DNA from: an uncultured Myxococcales bacterium
GTDB lineage: Bacteria > Myxococcota_A > UBA9042 > DTJE01
NCBI GenBank assembly: GCA_903936705.1
Contig: CAIZWN010000051.1
Location: 155,857-219,856 of the forward strand
DNA: 64,000 nt
Direction of reading: 5' to 3'
Positions 1 to 8,475 of the stretch are shown here, one piece after another (within the stretch, counting starts at the first letter, position 1; each line of letters opens with the position of its first letter). The notes below the pieces were generated by a model, which searched no databases, was not told the origin of the DNA, and was given only the letters and a program-made list of their open reading frames with translations. The position numbers and the translations under genes are program-made.

Positions 1-1
1 C

Positions 2-682
2 CCGACACTAGACACCCTGATCACGAAGCGTCAGATCGGGGCCTACGTCACGGTGGGCGACCCATGGCAGGTGTTCACGTTGACTGGAGGGGTATTCAAC
101 AGCAGCGGCTTGGCTGTGGAACAAATCCGGCGGTCGACACAGCTGCAATACGCAGCCCGAGCCGAGTTGCGACTGCACCGGCTGCTGAATGCCGTGAAGG
201 TAAAGGCACTGGATTTCGAGGCCACACTTGGCGGGTCGTTCAGTTGGGTGAAGGAGAATTTTGATCCCCCAACCGAACATCGGTGGATGGGGGCCGATTT
301 GCACCTTCACGCCTGGCTGTTCACCATCGAGGGCGAGTTCGTCGTGAAGGACTTCTACACAGAGTCGCCCGGAGCAGCTGGCCGCAAGGCCGATCGGGGA
401 TGGGGCTGGCATGCCGACCTGCAGATCCAGGCATGGCCAGGACTTCTTGATCTGGCGTGTCGCATCGAATCAATGGACGGAGATTCGGTAATACGCGGCG
501 CCGGAGCAACCCAGTCAATAGACGAACTGGCCAAGCAGAAGAAGATGTGGGTCACCGCCGGAATTTCACTGAAAGTTACGAACGAGGCCCGGGTCGACGT
601 CAACTATGTTCATCGGATCGAGAAGGAAGGTATTTCCTTCAACAATGACATGGCAGTGGTGCTGTTCCAGTACGCTCTTTGA
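2..682 (+). CDS. Porin-like outer membrane beta-barrel protein, C-terminal part
   Basis: The reading frame is open to the left edge of the window, so this is the last 226 residues of a longer protein. The GTG at 53 is internal and the true start lies outside. The segment alternates polar and hydrophobic residues in strand-length runs and ends in a barrel-like strand (FQYAL). The style resembles phosphate-selective porin O/P family proteins, for example GISLKVTNEARVDVNYVHR near the end. The stop lies 17 bases before the start of a secreted phosphatase on the same strand, so the two may be co-transcribed. If so, a role in passing phosphate or organophosphate through the outer membrane is plausible. 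The family call is from overall pattern only; no diagnostic motif is present in this fragment. Confidence 0.55.
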   Translation, partial: PTLDTLITKRQIGAYVTVGDPWQVFTLTGGVFNSSGLAVEQIRRSTQLQYAARAELRLHRLLNAVKVKALDFEATLGGSFSWVKENFDPPTEHRWMGADLHLHAWLFTIEGEFVVKDFYTESPGAAGRKADRGWGWHADLQIQAWPGLLDLACRIESMDGDSVIRGAGATQSIDELAKQKKMWVTAGISLKVTNEARVDVNYVHRIEKEGISFNNDMAVVLFQYAL

Positions 683-699
683 ACCCTGGAGGAGACAAG

Positions 700-2127
700 A
701 TGAATGTCGGGAAGTTTTTGATTTGGACCATGGCTGCTGCAGCGATTCCATGCATAGCAAGTGCCGGCTGCGGGTTTAACGCCGAGGGAGTAGACTCGGG
801 AGATTCTCAGACATCCGATGTATCAAATGATATTCAGGATGCATTCATTCCTCATGACGCCGTAGTCGATCCTGGAAACGGTCTGCTTATGGTAAAGGGG
901 CCGGCCAACTGGTCGACGACCACTGGGCTCAAGCCACGCGCGGTCCACGTTACCTGGCAGGATGACCCCTCGCATACCCTTACGGTTCAATGGCAAACCG
1001 AGACGGACGCCTCTGATGGCTATGTCCCGAAGGTGTGGTTTGCCAAATTGGCGGAGTGCGAAACTGGTCAGGACGGCGCCATGCCGTTTGAGACAACACG
1101 GGTTGCTACCGGAACCGGCTTTTCATACGAAACGTTCGACGACGCAGGCAACTTGGTAAATCGGTCCGAGTGGATTGTTCAACTGACCGGCCTGGACCCA
1201 ATGACCGCCTACCGCTACAGGGCTGGTACGTGGGCCGATTTTGACGAAGCAAACCAAACCTTCGTCACTCCGAACCTTTCGGCCGTGCAGGACGCGCGGA
1301 GCGGCCTTAGTCGCGGCGACCGCTCGAAATTCAGGTTTGTTTCGGCCGGAGACAGTCGTTCTGGGGCTGACAAGATCCGTGAGAATGCGCCGCGACTTGC
1401 TCTGGTCGATGCGGATTTCTGGCTGTTCAATGGTGACATGAACGAGGTTGGAATTCAGTCTGAATGGGACCGGTGGCTGGACGCCATGTCCCCAATACTG
1501 TCGAGTGCTCCGTTGATGCCGATCCAGGGCAACCACGAGGTCTTTGCCGACCTGTTCTATTACCAGTTTGCTCTTCCCCAGATCCAGACACTGCCCGAAG
1601 AAATAAGGGGTCACGGCTGGTCGTTCACCTTTGGAAACGTTCACTTCGTTGGCCTTGACAGCAACACGGACGCCGGCGTTCTAGCACAGAATGACTGGCT
1701 TGACGCAGACCTGGCCGAGGCCAGTGTGGACCCCGACGTGGACTGGATCATCACCATGTTCCACCACCCGGCATATTCGGCGTCCCCGTCCCACGGCGCG
1801 ACCCAGCGAGTAATCGATAACTGGGTGCCGATCTTCGAGAAGAATGGCGTCGCTGTGGCATTCGCTGGCCACGACCACGACTACGAGCGAACGTTCCCTA
1901 TTCGGGGCAGCCAGAAGGTTGATGACGGGCAGGGACCAGTTTACGTGGTGGTGGGTGGATTCTACTCACCAGGCTACTCGGCAGGTCAAGATTGGTGGAC
2001 CGCCGTGTCACACCACGGTGACAAGGGTAACTACGCCGTGGTCGACGTGGACGGGAAATCACTTACTGTGACGGCCTATGCAGGGTACGGCGACGAAGTC
2101 TTGGACACGTTTACCCTTACGAAGTAG
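700..2127 (+). CDS. Secreted/lipoprotein purple-acid-phosphatase-like metallophosphoesterase
   Basis: A 475-residue exported phosphoesterase. The ATG at 700 is chosen because GGAGGAG sits 6 bases upstream; an in-frame TTG at 679 would overlap the porin. The N-terminus is a signal peptide ending in ASAGC, a possible lipobox, followed by an acidic linker. A fibronectin-like N-terminal part precedes the metallophosphoesterase core, whose blocks are in order: AGDSR, NGDMNEVG, QGNHE, MFHHPAYS and GHDHDYER. These match the five metal-ligand blocks of purple acid phosphatases (GDxG, GDxxY, GNHE, VxxH, GHxHxYE). The Tyr normally found in block two is not where expected (GDMNEVG), so the metal chemistry may differ. 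Likely role: release of phosphate from extracellular esters. It lies between a porin and the phnWX operon. Confidence 0.85.
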   Translation: MNVGKFLIWTMAAAAIPCIASAGCGFNAEGVDSGDSQTSDVSNDIQDAFIPHDAVVDPGNGLLMVKGPANWSTTTGLKPRAVHVTWQDDPSHTLTVQWQTETDASDGYVPKVWFAKLAECETGQDGAMPFETTRVATGTGFSYETFDDAGNLVNRSEWIVQLTGLDPMTAYRYRAGTWADFDEANQTFVTPNLSAVQDARSGLSRGDRSKFRFVSAGDSRSGADKIRENAPRLALVDADFWLFNGDMNEVGIQSEWDRWLDAMSPILSSAPLMPIQGNHEVFADLFYYQFALPQIQTLPEEIRGHGWSFTFGNVHFVGLDSNTDAGVLAQNDWLDADLAEASVDPDVDWIITMFHHPAYSASPSHGATQRVIDNWVPIFEKNGVAVAFAGHDHDYERTFPIRGSQKVDDGQGPVYVVVGGFYSPGYSAGQDWWTAVSHHGDKGNYAVVDVDGKSLTVTAYAGYGDEVLDTFTLTK

Positions 2128-2480
2128 GCCCCAGTTTCGCCCCAGCACCACGTAGCGAGCATCAATCTTTCCGCCGTTGTTCAAGACCGACCAGGGGTTT
2201 TCAGACCGGATATTTTTGCCAATCCGGTCGCTTCTTACAGACGATGACGATGTCCATGGAGCGGCAACTCAGCGCGTGTGAAGGTTGGGGGCGATATCTC
2301 CGGGGGCTTCGTTGCTCATCAGTCGACCCTCTGCCGGCAGTAAGCCTCCGAATGCGTCTGCTGGGAATGATGCGATTCACGAATCAGTTGCATTCCTGTA
2401 ACGGAAGAATTGGAGGCGTGTCACTGGGGCGCTACGAGTCCGACTGTACTATGCGTTCGACCATAGGAAGGAGTTCTCGA
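2128..2480 (+). other. Intergenic region before phnW
   Basis: About 350 bases without a supported gene. An open frame runs from 2244 into phnW, but its N-terminal 79 residues do not look like protein and the well-placed start is at 2481. A short inverted repeat, GATTC-AC-GAATC, lies at 2374-2385 and could be an operator; nothing else is evident. No recognisable PhoB box was seen. Confidence 0.4.
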
Positions 2481-3599
2481 ATGCCCGCCGCCGACGCCCT
2501 GCTGTTTACTCCGGGACCACTTACGACCAGCACCACGGTCAAGGCCGCACTGGTTCGGGACCTTGGGTCCCGAGACTCGCTGTTCATCGAACTCGTGGCC
2601 GACGTGCGTCGTCGTTTGGTGGCCTTGGCCACGGCCCGGTCCGACGAGTACACCACCGTCATCATCCAGGGTGCCGGCACCATGGGAATCGAGGCGATGA
2701 TCGGGACATTCGTGCCCCGCAACGGGCGCCTGCTGGTCGCCGTGAACGGGGCCTACGGGCGCCGGATCGTGCACATCGCGCAAGTCCTCGGGATCGACGT
2801 TACGGTTGTCGAAGGGCCCGAGGATCGGCCCACCGACACCGTAGCCGTGGCTGCAGCCCTGCAGGCGGACCAGACGATCACGAACGTGGCGGTCGTCCAC
2901 TGTGAAACCACCACCGGCATTCTGAACCCGGTCGAGCGCCTGGGGGAGATCGTCCACGCCAGAAGCGTGTCGTTTCTGGTCGATGCCATGAGCAGCTTCG
3001 GCGCGGTTCCGCTGGACGTCGCGAACTGCCACGTCGATGCTCTGGTGTCCTCGTCCAACAAGTGCATCGAGGGCGTCCCCGGGTTCTCGTTCTGCGTCGC
3101 GCGCAGGGCAGCGCTGGCGGGTTGCCAGGGGCGGGCCCGCAGCGTCGCACTGGACCTCTTGGCCCAGTGGGAGGAACTGGAGCGGTCCGGCCAGTTCCGA
3201 TTCACGCCGCCGGTCCAGATACTCCTTGCATTTCGGCAGGCCCTCGACGAACTCGATGCCGAGGGCGGAGTTGTCGGGCGGATGACGCGGTATCGCGAGA
3301 ACCACAACGCGCTGGTTACTGGTATGCGAACCCTGGGATTCAAGGAGTACCTGGACCCGACCCTGCAGGGGTGGATCATCACGACCTTTCGGTATCCGGC
3401 AGATCCGGCGTTCCGGTTCGAGGAGTTCTACTCCCGCCTCGCCCGACAGGGCCTGGTCATCTATCCCGGGAAGCTGACCCACGCCGACTGCTTCCGCATC
3501 GGGAACATCGGCCAACTGTTCCCCGAGGACATCCGCGGCTTGGTCATTGCGATTCGCGAGGTAGCCGCCCAGATGGGCTTCCGGCCCGACGCTGCCTGA
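2481..3599 (+). CDS. phnW: 2-aminoethylphosphonate--pyruvate transaminase
   Basis: A 372-residue PLP aminotransferase that converts 2-aminoethylphosphonate and pyruvate to phosphonoacetaldehyde and alanine. The start at 2481 has AGGAAGGAG 8 bases upstream, and the protein then begins MPAADALLFTPGPLTTS, as PhnW proteins do. The PLP lysine is K194 in SSNKCIEGVPGF, and D168 in VDAMSSFG is the expected cofactor aspartate. Length is normal for the family. phnX follows after 11 bases and a transporter overlaps phnX, so this is the first gene of a three-gene phosphonate operon. Confidence 0.95.
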   Translation: MPAADALLFTPGPLTTSTTVKAALVRDLGSRDSLFIELVADVRRRLVALATARSDEYTTVIIQGAGTMGIEAMIGTFVPRNGRLLVAVNGAYGRRIVHIAQVLGIDVTVVEGPEDRPTDTVAVAAALQADQTITNVAVVHCETTTGILNPVERLGEIVHARSVSFLVDAMSSFGAVPLDVANCHVDALVSSSNKCIEGVPGFSFCVARRAALAGCQGRARSVALDLLAQWEELERSGQFRFTPPVQILLAFRQALDELDAEGGVVGRMTRYRENHNALVTGMRTLGFKEYLDPTLQGWIITTFRYPADPAFRFEEFYSRLARQGLVIYPGKLTHADCFRIGNIGQLFPEDIRGLVIAIREVAAQMGFRPDAA

Positions 3600-3610
3600 G
3601 GAGGACGAGC

Positions 3611-4441
3611 ATGCGCAATTCTAGACACGTTCGCTATTCCGGGCCCCTTCGTGCCGCCGTGCTGGACTGGGCCGGTACCGCCGTAGATTTCGGTTCCCGA
3701 GCGCCGGTCCAGGCGTTTCAGTCCGTGTTTCGAGGCCGCAATGTCGAGGTGACGGCCAGCGAAGTGCGTGCGTTCATGGGCCTGCACAAGATGGAGCACC
3801 TGCGCCGCCTGCTGGCTACGCCCAGGGTTGCCAAGGCCTGGCAACAGGTCCACGGCAACCCGTCGGATGACAGCGACGTGGCATCGCTGTTCGCGGAATT
3901 CATACCGGCCCAGTTGACGGTGCTGGCCGAAACCGCCCAGGTCATTCCCGGAGTCCTCGCTGCAATCGAATTCATGCGTTGCCGCCGAATGCGCATCGGC
4001 TCGACAACAGGATACACCGCCGAGTTGCTGGCCGTCGTTGCGGCAGAGGCCGCCCGGCAGGGATACGTGCCCGATGCCATGGCGTCGGTATCCGATGTCC
4101 CGGCGGGCCGGCCCGCCCCGTGGATGATGCATCGCGTTCTGGAACTGCTGGACGTACATCCATCGGCGGCCGTCGTGAAGTTCGGAGATACCCCAGCCGA
4201 CATCGGCGAGGGCCTGGCGGCCGGCACGTGGACCGTGGGCGTCGTCACGTGCGGGAACGAGATTGGCCTGTCCAAGGACGAATGGTTCGCCCTACCGCTG
4301 GCCGAGCGGGTCGATCTGGCACAGGCCGGCCGCCGACGCCTCGAGGCGACCGGAGCGCACTATGTCATAGATGACTGGAGCGCCTGCCCCGCGATCCTGG
4401 AAGACATCGAAGGGCGGCTGGTGTCCGGAGAGGCGCCGTGA
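3611..4441 (+). CDS. phnX: Phosphonoacetaldehyde hydrolase (phosphonatase)
   Basis: A 276-residue HAD-superfamily enzyme that cleaves the C-P bond of phosphonoacetaldehyde to acetaldehyde and phosphate. The ATG at 3611 follows a GAGGACGAG ribosome site. The nucleophile Asp is D19 in LDWAGT, and the Schiff-base lysine that sets phosphonatases apart from other HAD enzymes is K60 in GLHKMEHL. Later HAD motifs include the Thr in STTGYT and the Asp pair around KFGDTPADI. It completes the pathway begun by PhnW; the two together release phosphate from aminoethylphosphonate without a C-P lyase. The stop overlaps the next start. Confidence 0.95.
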   Translation: MRNSRHVRYSGPLRAAVLDWAGTAVDFGSRAPVQAFQSVFRGRNVEVTASEVRAFMGLHKMEHLRRLLATPRVAKAWQQVHGNPSDDSDVASLFAEFIPAQLTVLAETAQVIPGVLAAIEFMRCRRMRIGSTTGYTAELLAVVAAEAARQGYVPDAMASVSDVPAGRPAPWMMHRVLELLDVHPSAAVVKFGDTPADIGEGLAAGTWTVGVVTCGNEIGLSKDEWFALPLAERVDLAQAGRRRLEATGAHYVIDDWSACPAILEDIEGRLVSGEAP

Positions 4442-5763
4442 GCACGCCGCGCGTTGTCCTGGCCCTGCCGGTCGATTCGCGGCGGGCGTTCGTCCAGTGG
4501 CGGACGCTGACCTTCTGGTCCCTCCTGGTGGGCTACGCAGCGTACTACCTGTGCCGGCCGAACCTCGCGGCCTCGGCCGGTTTCCTCGCGAGGGAGGAGG
4601 GGATCGACACCCTCGCATTCGGAAGCATCGCGTCAATCGGAACCCTGTGCTACGCGGCGGGGAAGTTCGCGGCGGGCCCTTTGGCCGAGCGGTTCGGCGG
4701 ACGCCGAGTCTTCCTGGCTGGCTTGTTTGGGTCCGCCGTGGTTACCGCCCTCGTGGGAGTTTCGCACGGAATCGTGATGCTGACGCTGTTCTGGGGCGCT
4801 GGCCGCCTTATGCAATCGGTCGGCTGGCAGGGCCTCGTAGATATCATCCCTCGATGGCATGACAGGTCCGAGCACGGCGCAGCGATGGGGCTGATCTCGA
4901 CGTCGTACCAGTTCGGTGGCGCGCTGGCCCCCCTTCTTCTGGGGGCGCTGATTGCCTGGGGTCTTGGGTGGCGTTCCCTGTTCGTCCTTCCAGCCGCGCT
5001 GCTGGCCGCCGTCGGCCTGCTGGTCGCCGGGGGAATCGTGAATCGTCCGCAGGATAAGGGCCTTCCCGGTCCCGACGCCCGGGCGAAGCCCGAATTGCAG
5101 CCACAACCTCCCCAGCCATGGACCCAACGTGCCTCGGCCTTGTTGGGGCGTCCGGCATTCCTGATGGCGCTGGGCACGGCCTTTGTCCTGACGCTGTTGC
5201 GCGAGTGCTTCAATACCTGGATGCCGAAGTATTTTCTGGATCTGGGTGAAAGTGCCGACGTCGCGCTGTTCAAGTCCACGGTGTTCCCGCTTTTGGGGAT
5301 CCTGGGCTCGCTGGTCGCCGGTCATGCCTCGGATCGGCTTTCTGGCGGACGCCGGGGGCCGGTCATGGCATTGTTCCTTGGAGGGCTCTTCGCTGCACTG
5401 ATCGGCCTGGCCCACGTTGACGGTTTGGTCCGGTGGCTGGCACCCGTTCTTCCTAACGTCACTCCCGGTTCCGTTGCCGTTGTCCTGGTCGGCGCGGCGG
5501 GGTTCTTCATCTTCGGCCCCTACAGCATGATCGGCGGCGGTGTCGTGGCGCTGGATTTTGGGGGTACGCAGTCGGCTGCCACGGCCGCTGGTTTGCTGGA
5601 CGGCATCGGGTACTTCGGTGCGTCACTCGCGGGAGTAGGTGTGGCCCGTGTCGTCGGGGCCTGGGGCTGGCCCGTGGCCTTCGACATGCTGGCCGGCCTG
5701 GCAGCGGTCGCCGCGGTGTTGACGCTGCCCCTCTGGCGACGGCGGGCTGCGGTGACTGGATAG
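4438..5763 (+). CDS. MFS transporter, organophosphate:phosphate antiporter (OPA) type
   Basis: A 441-residue polytopic membrane protein with about 12 hydrophobic segments and a charged loop near the middle (residues ~205-225). It starts at GTG 4438, overlapping the phnX stop by four bases (GTGA), a sign of translational coupling. The N-terminal stretch YAAYYLCRPNLA resembles the GlpT/UhpT/PgtP signature region of OPA carriers, which exchange organophosphates for phosphate. From its place behind phnW and phnX, the likely substrate is 2-aminoethylphosphonate or a related phosphonate, with phosphate as a possible counter-ion. The substrate is inferred from context only. Confidence 0.85.
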   Translation: MSTPRVVLALPVDSRRAFVQWRTLTFWSLLVGYAAYYLCRPNLAASAGFLAREEGIDTLAFGSIASIGTLCYAAGKFAAGPLAERFGGRRVFLAGLFGSAVVTALVGVSHGIVMLTLFWGAGRLMQSVGWQGLVDIIPRWHDRSEHGAAMGLISTSYQFGGALAPLLLGALIAWGLGWRSLFVLPAALLAAVGLLVAGGIVNRPQDKGLPGPDARAKPELQPQPPQPWTQRASALLGRPAFLMALGTAFVLTLLRECFNTWMPKYFLDLGESADVALFKSTVFPLLGILGSLVAGHASDRLSGGRRGPVMALFLGGLFAALIGLAHVDGLVRWLAPVLPNVTPGSVAVVLVGAAGFFIFGPYSMIGGGVVALDFGGTQSAATAAGLLDGIGYFGASLAGVGVARVVGAWGWPVAFDMLAGLAAVAAVLTLPLWRRRAAVTG

Positions 5764-5891
5764 GCGCGACCCGGCTCGGCAGCCGATGGGCAAGAACAAC
5801 GCATTCGAGCCGCCCATGCTGGACATCCGGATCGACAGGGCCGCCGCTGGATGCGGACGCTCTGGACACGCCGGCCCTTTACCCACTCCCG

Positions 5892-7415
5892 TCAGACGAT
5901 CCGGACGCCCTGTGCTACCAGCGCGGCCTGGAGCATCCCGACGTCGATCTGGCGACACGTCCGATTCTGCTGCAGGGACAAAGCCGCGGCGACGCCAGCA
6001 CCCTGGCCGGTGACCATGCAGCAGCCCATCTGGCGGGTTGCCGCGTACGACACACGGTCCCCGGACACGCAGCGGCCCGCCACCAGCAGGTTTTCCACGC
6101 CCTGGGGCACCGTGATGCGATAGGGCACGTGGAAGTACCGGCCGGTCGTCGGCAGGCACAGGATCCCGTACGCGTCCAGGAATTCCGGGAAGATCCCAAT
6201 GCTGTCCTCGAACCGTGCCTGGTTTCGCACGTCGTCGCCCGTAATTTGATATTCGCCCTGGATCTTCCGCGACTCACGGCAGCCGATGGACGCGCCGATC
6301 GTGCTGAGTTCGGCGTTCTCGAACCCTGGCACCCGTTTACGCAGGACGTCCATCGCCATCAAGACCCGCCTGCGGCCCTCGATTTCGGCCCCGGTCAGAT
6401 CCCACACGCTGGTCGGATCTATGCCGTACTGGTGGACCGCGTTCAGGGACAGGACGCTGCCACCAGGTGTGAACCCCCCTGGAAACGCCTTGATAACCAC
6501 GTCGGAGGGGATCTCGCCGGCCTCGGCAGCCTCCTGGAAGGCCTGGAAGACATGCGTGCTGAAGCCGTTCTTTTCCTTGCCGCAGTCCTCGGTGACCCAG
6601 TCGGCCATCGTGCGGTTCTGCATCGCGACATAGGTCACGAAGGTGCCCAGGTCCACGTTGCTGACCGAGAAGTTGGTGCTGACCTCCATCAGTTCGCTCT
6701 TCGGCGCCTGGGTGAATGGTGCGCCAGACAGGGCAGCAACGTCCGCGTCCCCGGTGGCGTCGATGACCCGCTTTGCGAGGATCACCTGGCGACCCGACTT
6801 GCTTTCGGTGATGACACCCCGGATCGTGTTTCCGTCCTTCAGCACGCCGACCACGGAGCAGTGCAGCAACGGGGTTACGCCCGCGTCCACAACCAGCGAG
6901 TCGGCCACAGCCTTGAACATTTCCGTCTTCAGCACCTCGTAGGTCGGCTTGCCATCGACCACCAGTCCCGCGGCCTCGGCACGCGAAACGAACAGTTCGG
7001 TGAGGGCAGGATCCTCCAGGACCTCCAGCAGATTGATGCTGCCGCCCATGGCCTTGGCCCGGGCTTCGATTTCTGCGCAGACGCCGCCAGCATCCACGGT
7101 CTGGGCATACCGGTACCACGTGATGGAACCCATCAGCGCCTGGGTGATGACGCCGCCATAAAAACCGTAGCGCTCGACCAGCAGGGTATCAGCGCCGGCG
7201 TGCGCAGAGCCGATTGCGGCGGCCAGGCCGGCCGGGCCGCCACCGACCACCAGCACGCCGGTTTCTGCCAGAACCGGAAGGTCTCCGCCAGCCGTGTTAA
7301 CGACATGCGTTCCCTCGCAACTCGCTGCAACAGCCGCGCCCGCCGAGGCAGCAGCAACCCCCAGAAAGGCTCGTCTGGTCATCGATGTCCGGCGGGAGCC
7401 AGTGCCAATTTCCAT
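5892..7415 (-). CDS. Tat-exported FAD-dependent oxidoreductase, possible lipoprotein
   Basis: A 507-residue flavoprotein of the FAD_oxidored type. The ATG at 7415 has GGAGG six bases upstream; a longer open frame upstream lacks a good start. The N-terminus holds a twin-arginine signal (TRRAFLG) and a hydrophobic Ala-rich stretch ending AASC, so the folded, flavin-loaded enzyme may be exported and lipidated. The FAD-binding dinucleotide motif is VVGGGPAGLAAA, followed by the acidic residue of LLVERYG, and a second flavin block (DATGDADVAALSGA) lies near the middle. A C-terminal VAGRCVSGDRVSYAATRQMG block closes the fold. The substrate is unknown. A dead partial copy of its signal-peptide region lies at 8311-8475. 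Confidence 0.85.
   Translation of the reverse strand: MEIGTGSRRTSMTRRAFLGVAAASAGAAVAASCEGTHVVNTAGGDLPVLAETGVLVVGGGPAGLAAAIGSAHAGADTLLVERYGFYGGVITQALMGSITWYRYAQTVDAGGVCAEIEARAKAMGGSINLLEVLEDPALTELFVSRAEAAGLVVDGKPTYEVLKTEMFKAVADSLVVDAGVTPLLHCSVVGVLKDGNTIRGVITESKSGRQVILAKRVIDATGDADVAALSGAPFTQAPKSELMEVSTNFSVSNVDLGTFVTYVAMQNRTMADWVTEDCGKEKNGFSTHVFQAFQEAAEAGEIPSDVVIKAFPGGFTPGGSVLSLNAVHQYGIDPTSVWDLTGAEIEGRRRVLMAMDVLRKRVPGFENAELSTIGASIGCRESRKIQGEYQITGDDVRNQARFEDSIGIFPEFLDAYGILCLPTTGRYFHVPYRITVPQGVENLLVAGRCVSGDRVSYAATRQMGCCMVTGQGAGVAAALSLQQNRTCRQIDVGMLQAALVAQGVRIV
7304..7392. repeat. Direct repeat, copy A part 1
   Basis: This stretch encodes the Tat signal of the FAD oxidoreductase on the minus strand. 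It is repeated with roughly 80 percent identity by eye at 8311-8402. Copy B has a three-base insertion at its MTRR start region. Confidence 0.8.
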
Positions 7416-7480
7416 CCGAACCTCCAAATCATGGGCCAAGTATCGTTGATGGCTTGAGAGTGGGTCAATGGCGATCCCCC

Positions 7481-7555
7481 GGGCCTCGCCGCCGCCGCAT
7501 GTCATCGTTTCGTCACCTCGCACGCTATTCACACGCGGGTGGAAAAGGGGGATGC
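7481..7555. repeat. Direct repeat, copy A part 2
   Basis: The region upstream of the FAD oxidoreductase start. It includes the run CACGCGGGTGGAAAAGGGG, which matches CACGCGGGTGGAAACGGGG in copy B at 8403-8475. In copy A the two parts are separated by 88 bases that are missing from copy B. Confidence 0.8.
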
Positions 7556-7668
7556 TGCGGCTTCAACGCGACCTGCGCGCCCTAATCTACGAGCCGCAGA
7601 CGATTGCGTCCGATGACTCCAATCCCCGCGAGTGGTAGAATCGGCAAGTGGCGCAGAGGAGCCGCCCG

Positions 7669-7929
7669 ATGCCAACTGTTTCTCAATTCTTCGGCATCAT
7701 CATCAGGATGTACTTCGACGAACACGCGCCGCCGCACTTCCACGCGATCTATGCCGAATACGAGGCTGCCATATCGATTGATTCCCTCGAGGTTGTGAGG
7801 GGAACGATGCCCAGACGCGCACTTGCACTGGTTCTGGAGTGGGCATCATTGCATCGAGAAGAACTTCGTGAGAACTGGCGACTGGCCGAGGCGCAGGAGC
7901 AGCTTCGTCGGATCCAACCGCTGGAATGA
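7669..7929 (+). CDS. DUF4160 family protein (toxin-antitoxin-like pair)
   Basis: An 86-residue cytoplasmic protein. The ATG at 7669 gives the usual family beginning MPTVSQFFG, and GAGGAG lies upstream. Typical DUF4160 features are IIIRMYFDEHAPPHFHA and a helical C-terminus (LVLEWASLHREEL). It is followed immediately by a DUF2442 gene; these two families are repeatedly found side by side and have been suggested to act as a toxin-antitoxin-like unit, but no activity is established here. Confidence 0.85.
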   Translation: MPTVSQFFGIIIRMYFDEHAPPHFHAIYAEYEAAISIDSLEVVRGTMPRRALALVLEWASLHREELRENWRLAEAQEQLRRIQPLE

Positions 7930-7937
7930 GGTGTGCC

Positions 7938-8180
7938 ATGACTCGCGCCGTGTACGTGGAACCGAAACCCGGCTGGCGTTTATATGTCCGGTTTGAGGAC
8001 GGAATCGACGGCGTCGTGGATGTTTCCACATCCTTCAGAGGGCCGATGACTGCACCACTGCGCGACGAGTCGTTTTTTCGGCAGGTCTTTTTGGACGAGT
8101 TCGGGGCGGTTTCCTGGCCGAATGGGTACGACCTCGCGCCTGACGCTCTATACGACCGACTGTGTAAACAGGCCGAGTAG
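7938..8180 (+). CDS. DUF2442 family protein
   Basis: An 80-residue small protein. The ATG at 7938 is preferred because GAGGTG lies five bases upstream; an ATG at 7926 would overlap the previous stop (ATGA). Family features are WRLYVRFEDGIDGVVDV near the start and SWPNGYDLAPDALYD near the end, the typical DUF2442 close. It pairs with the DUF4160 gene in front. No catalytic residues are known, and a partner role in a toxin-antitoxin-like unit is inference. Confidence 0.85.
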   Translation: MTRAVYVEPKPGWRLYVRFEDGIDGVVDVSTSFRGPMTAPLRDESFFRQVFLDEFGAVSWPNGYDLAPDALYDRLCKQAE

Positions 8181-8310
8181 TGCGTGAGCACAAGGGGCTT
8201 CAACTCCATACAACTTCACCATGCCACCATCAGCAGCAGGGACAGTGCCATCGGCACCGGAAAAATCGCGCCATTCTTGACACGAGCAGCCTTCCTGGAA
8301 AGAATCGCCA

Positions 8311-8475
8311 CATCGCATACCCTCTCAACTCGCTGCAACAGCCACGCCCGCCGAGGCCGCCACAACCCACAGGAACGCTCGTCGGGTCATCATCGATGTC
8401 CGGGGCCTCAGCGCCGGTGCATGTCATCGCTTCGTCACCTCGCACGCAATTTACACGCGGGTGGAAACGGGGAAT
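8311..8475. repeat. Direct repeat, copy B (deleted duplicate of the FAD oxidoreductase 5' region)
   Basis: Matches 7304-7392 joined directly to 7481-7555, so 88 bases present in copy A are missing. The last 25 bases of copy B also encode the C-terminal residues and stop codon (8451-8453) of the membrane protein gene at 8451-9023. Confidence 0.8.
8325..8390 (-). pseudogene. Relic of a Tat signal peptide from a second FAD oxidoreductase
   Basis: Reading from 8390 on the minus strand gives MTRRAFLWVVAASAGVAVAA, then Ser and a stop codon. The intact gene has MTRRAFLGVAAASAGAAVAA, then Ser-Cys. The stop falls exactly where the mature protein should begin, and the segment carrying the intact gene's ribosome site and start is deleted. 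The rest of the enzyme is absent. This is the dead remnant of a paralogous or duplicated gene. Confidence 0.8.

Noticed and set aside
2244..2480. 79-residue N-terminal extension of PhnW
   Set aside because: It does not resemble PhnW, and a strong ribosome site directs the start to 2481.
3062..3610. Long N-terminal extension of PhnX overlapping PhnW
   Set aside because: It is a shifted-frame reading of phnW; the true start at 3611 has a ribosome site.
6129..7457. 442-residue plus-strand frame opposite the FAD oxidoreductase
   Set aside because: Antisense shadow; the minus strand has FAD motifs and a ribosome site.
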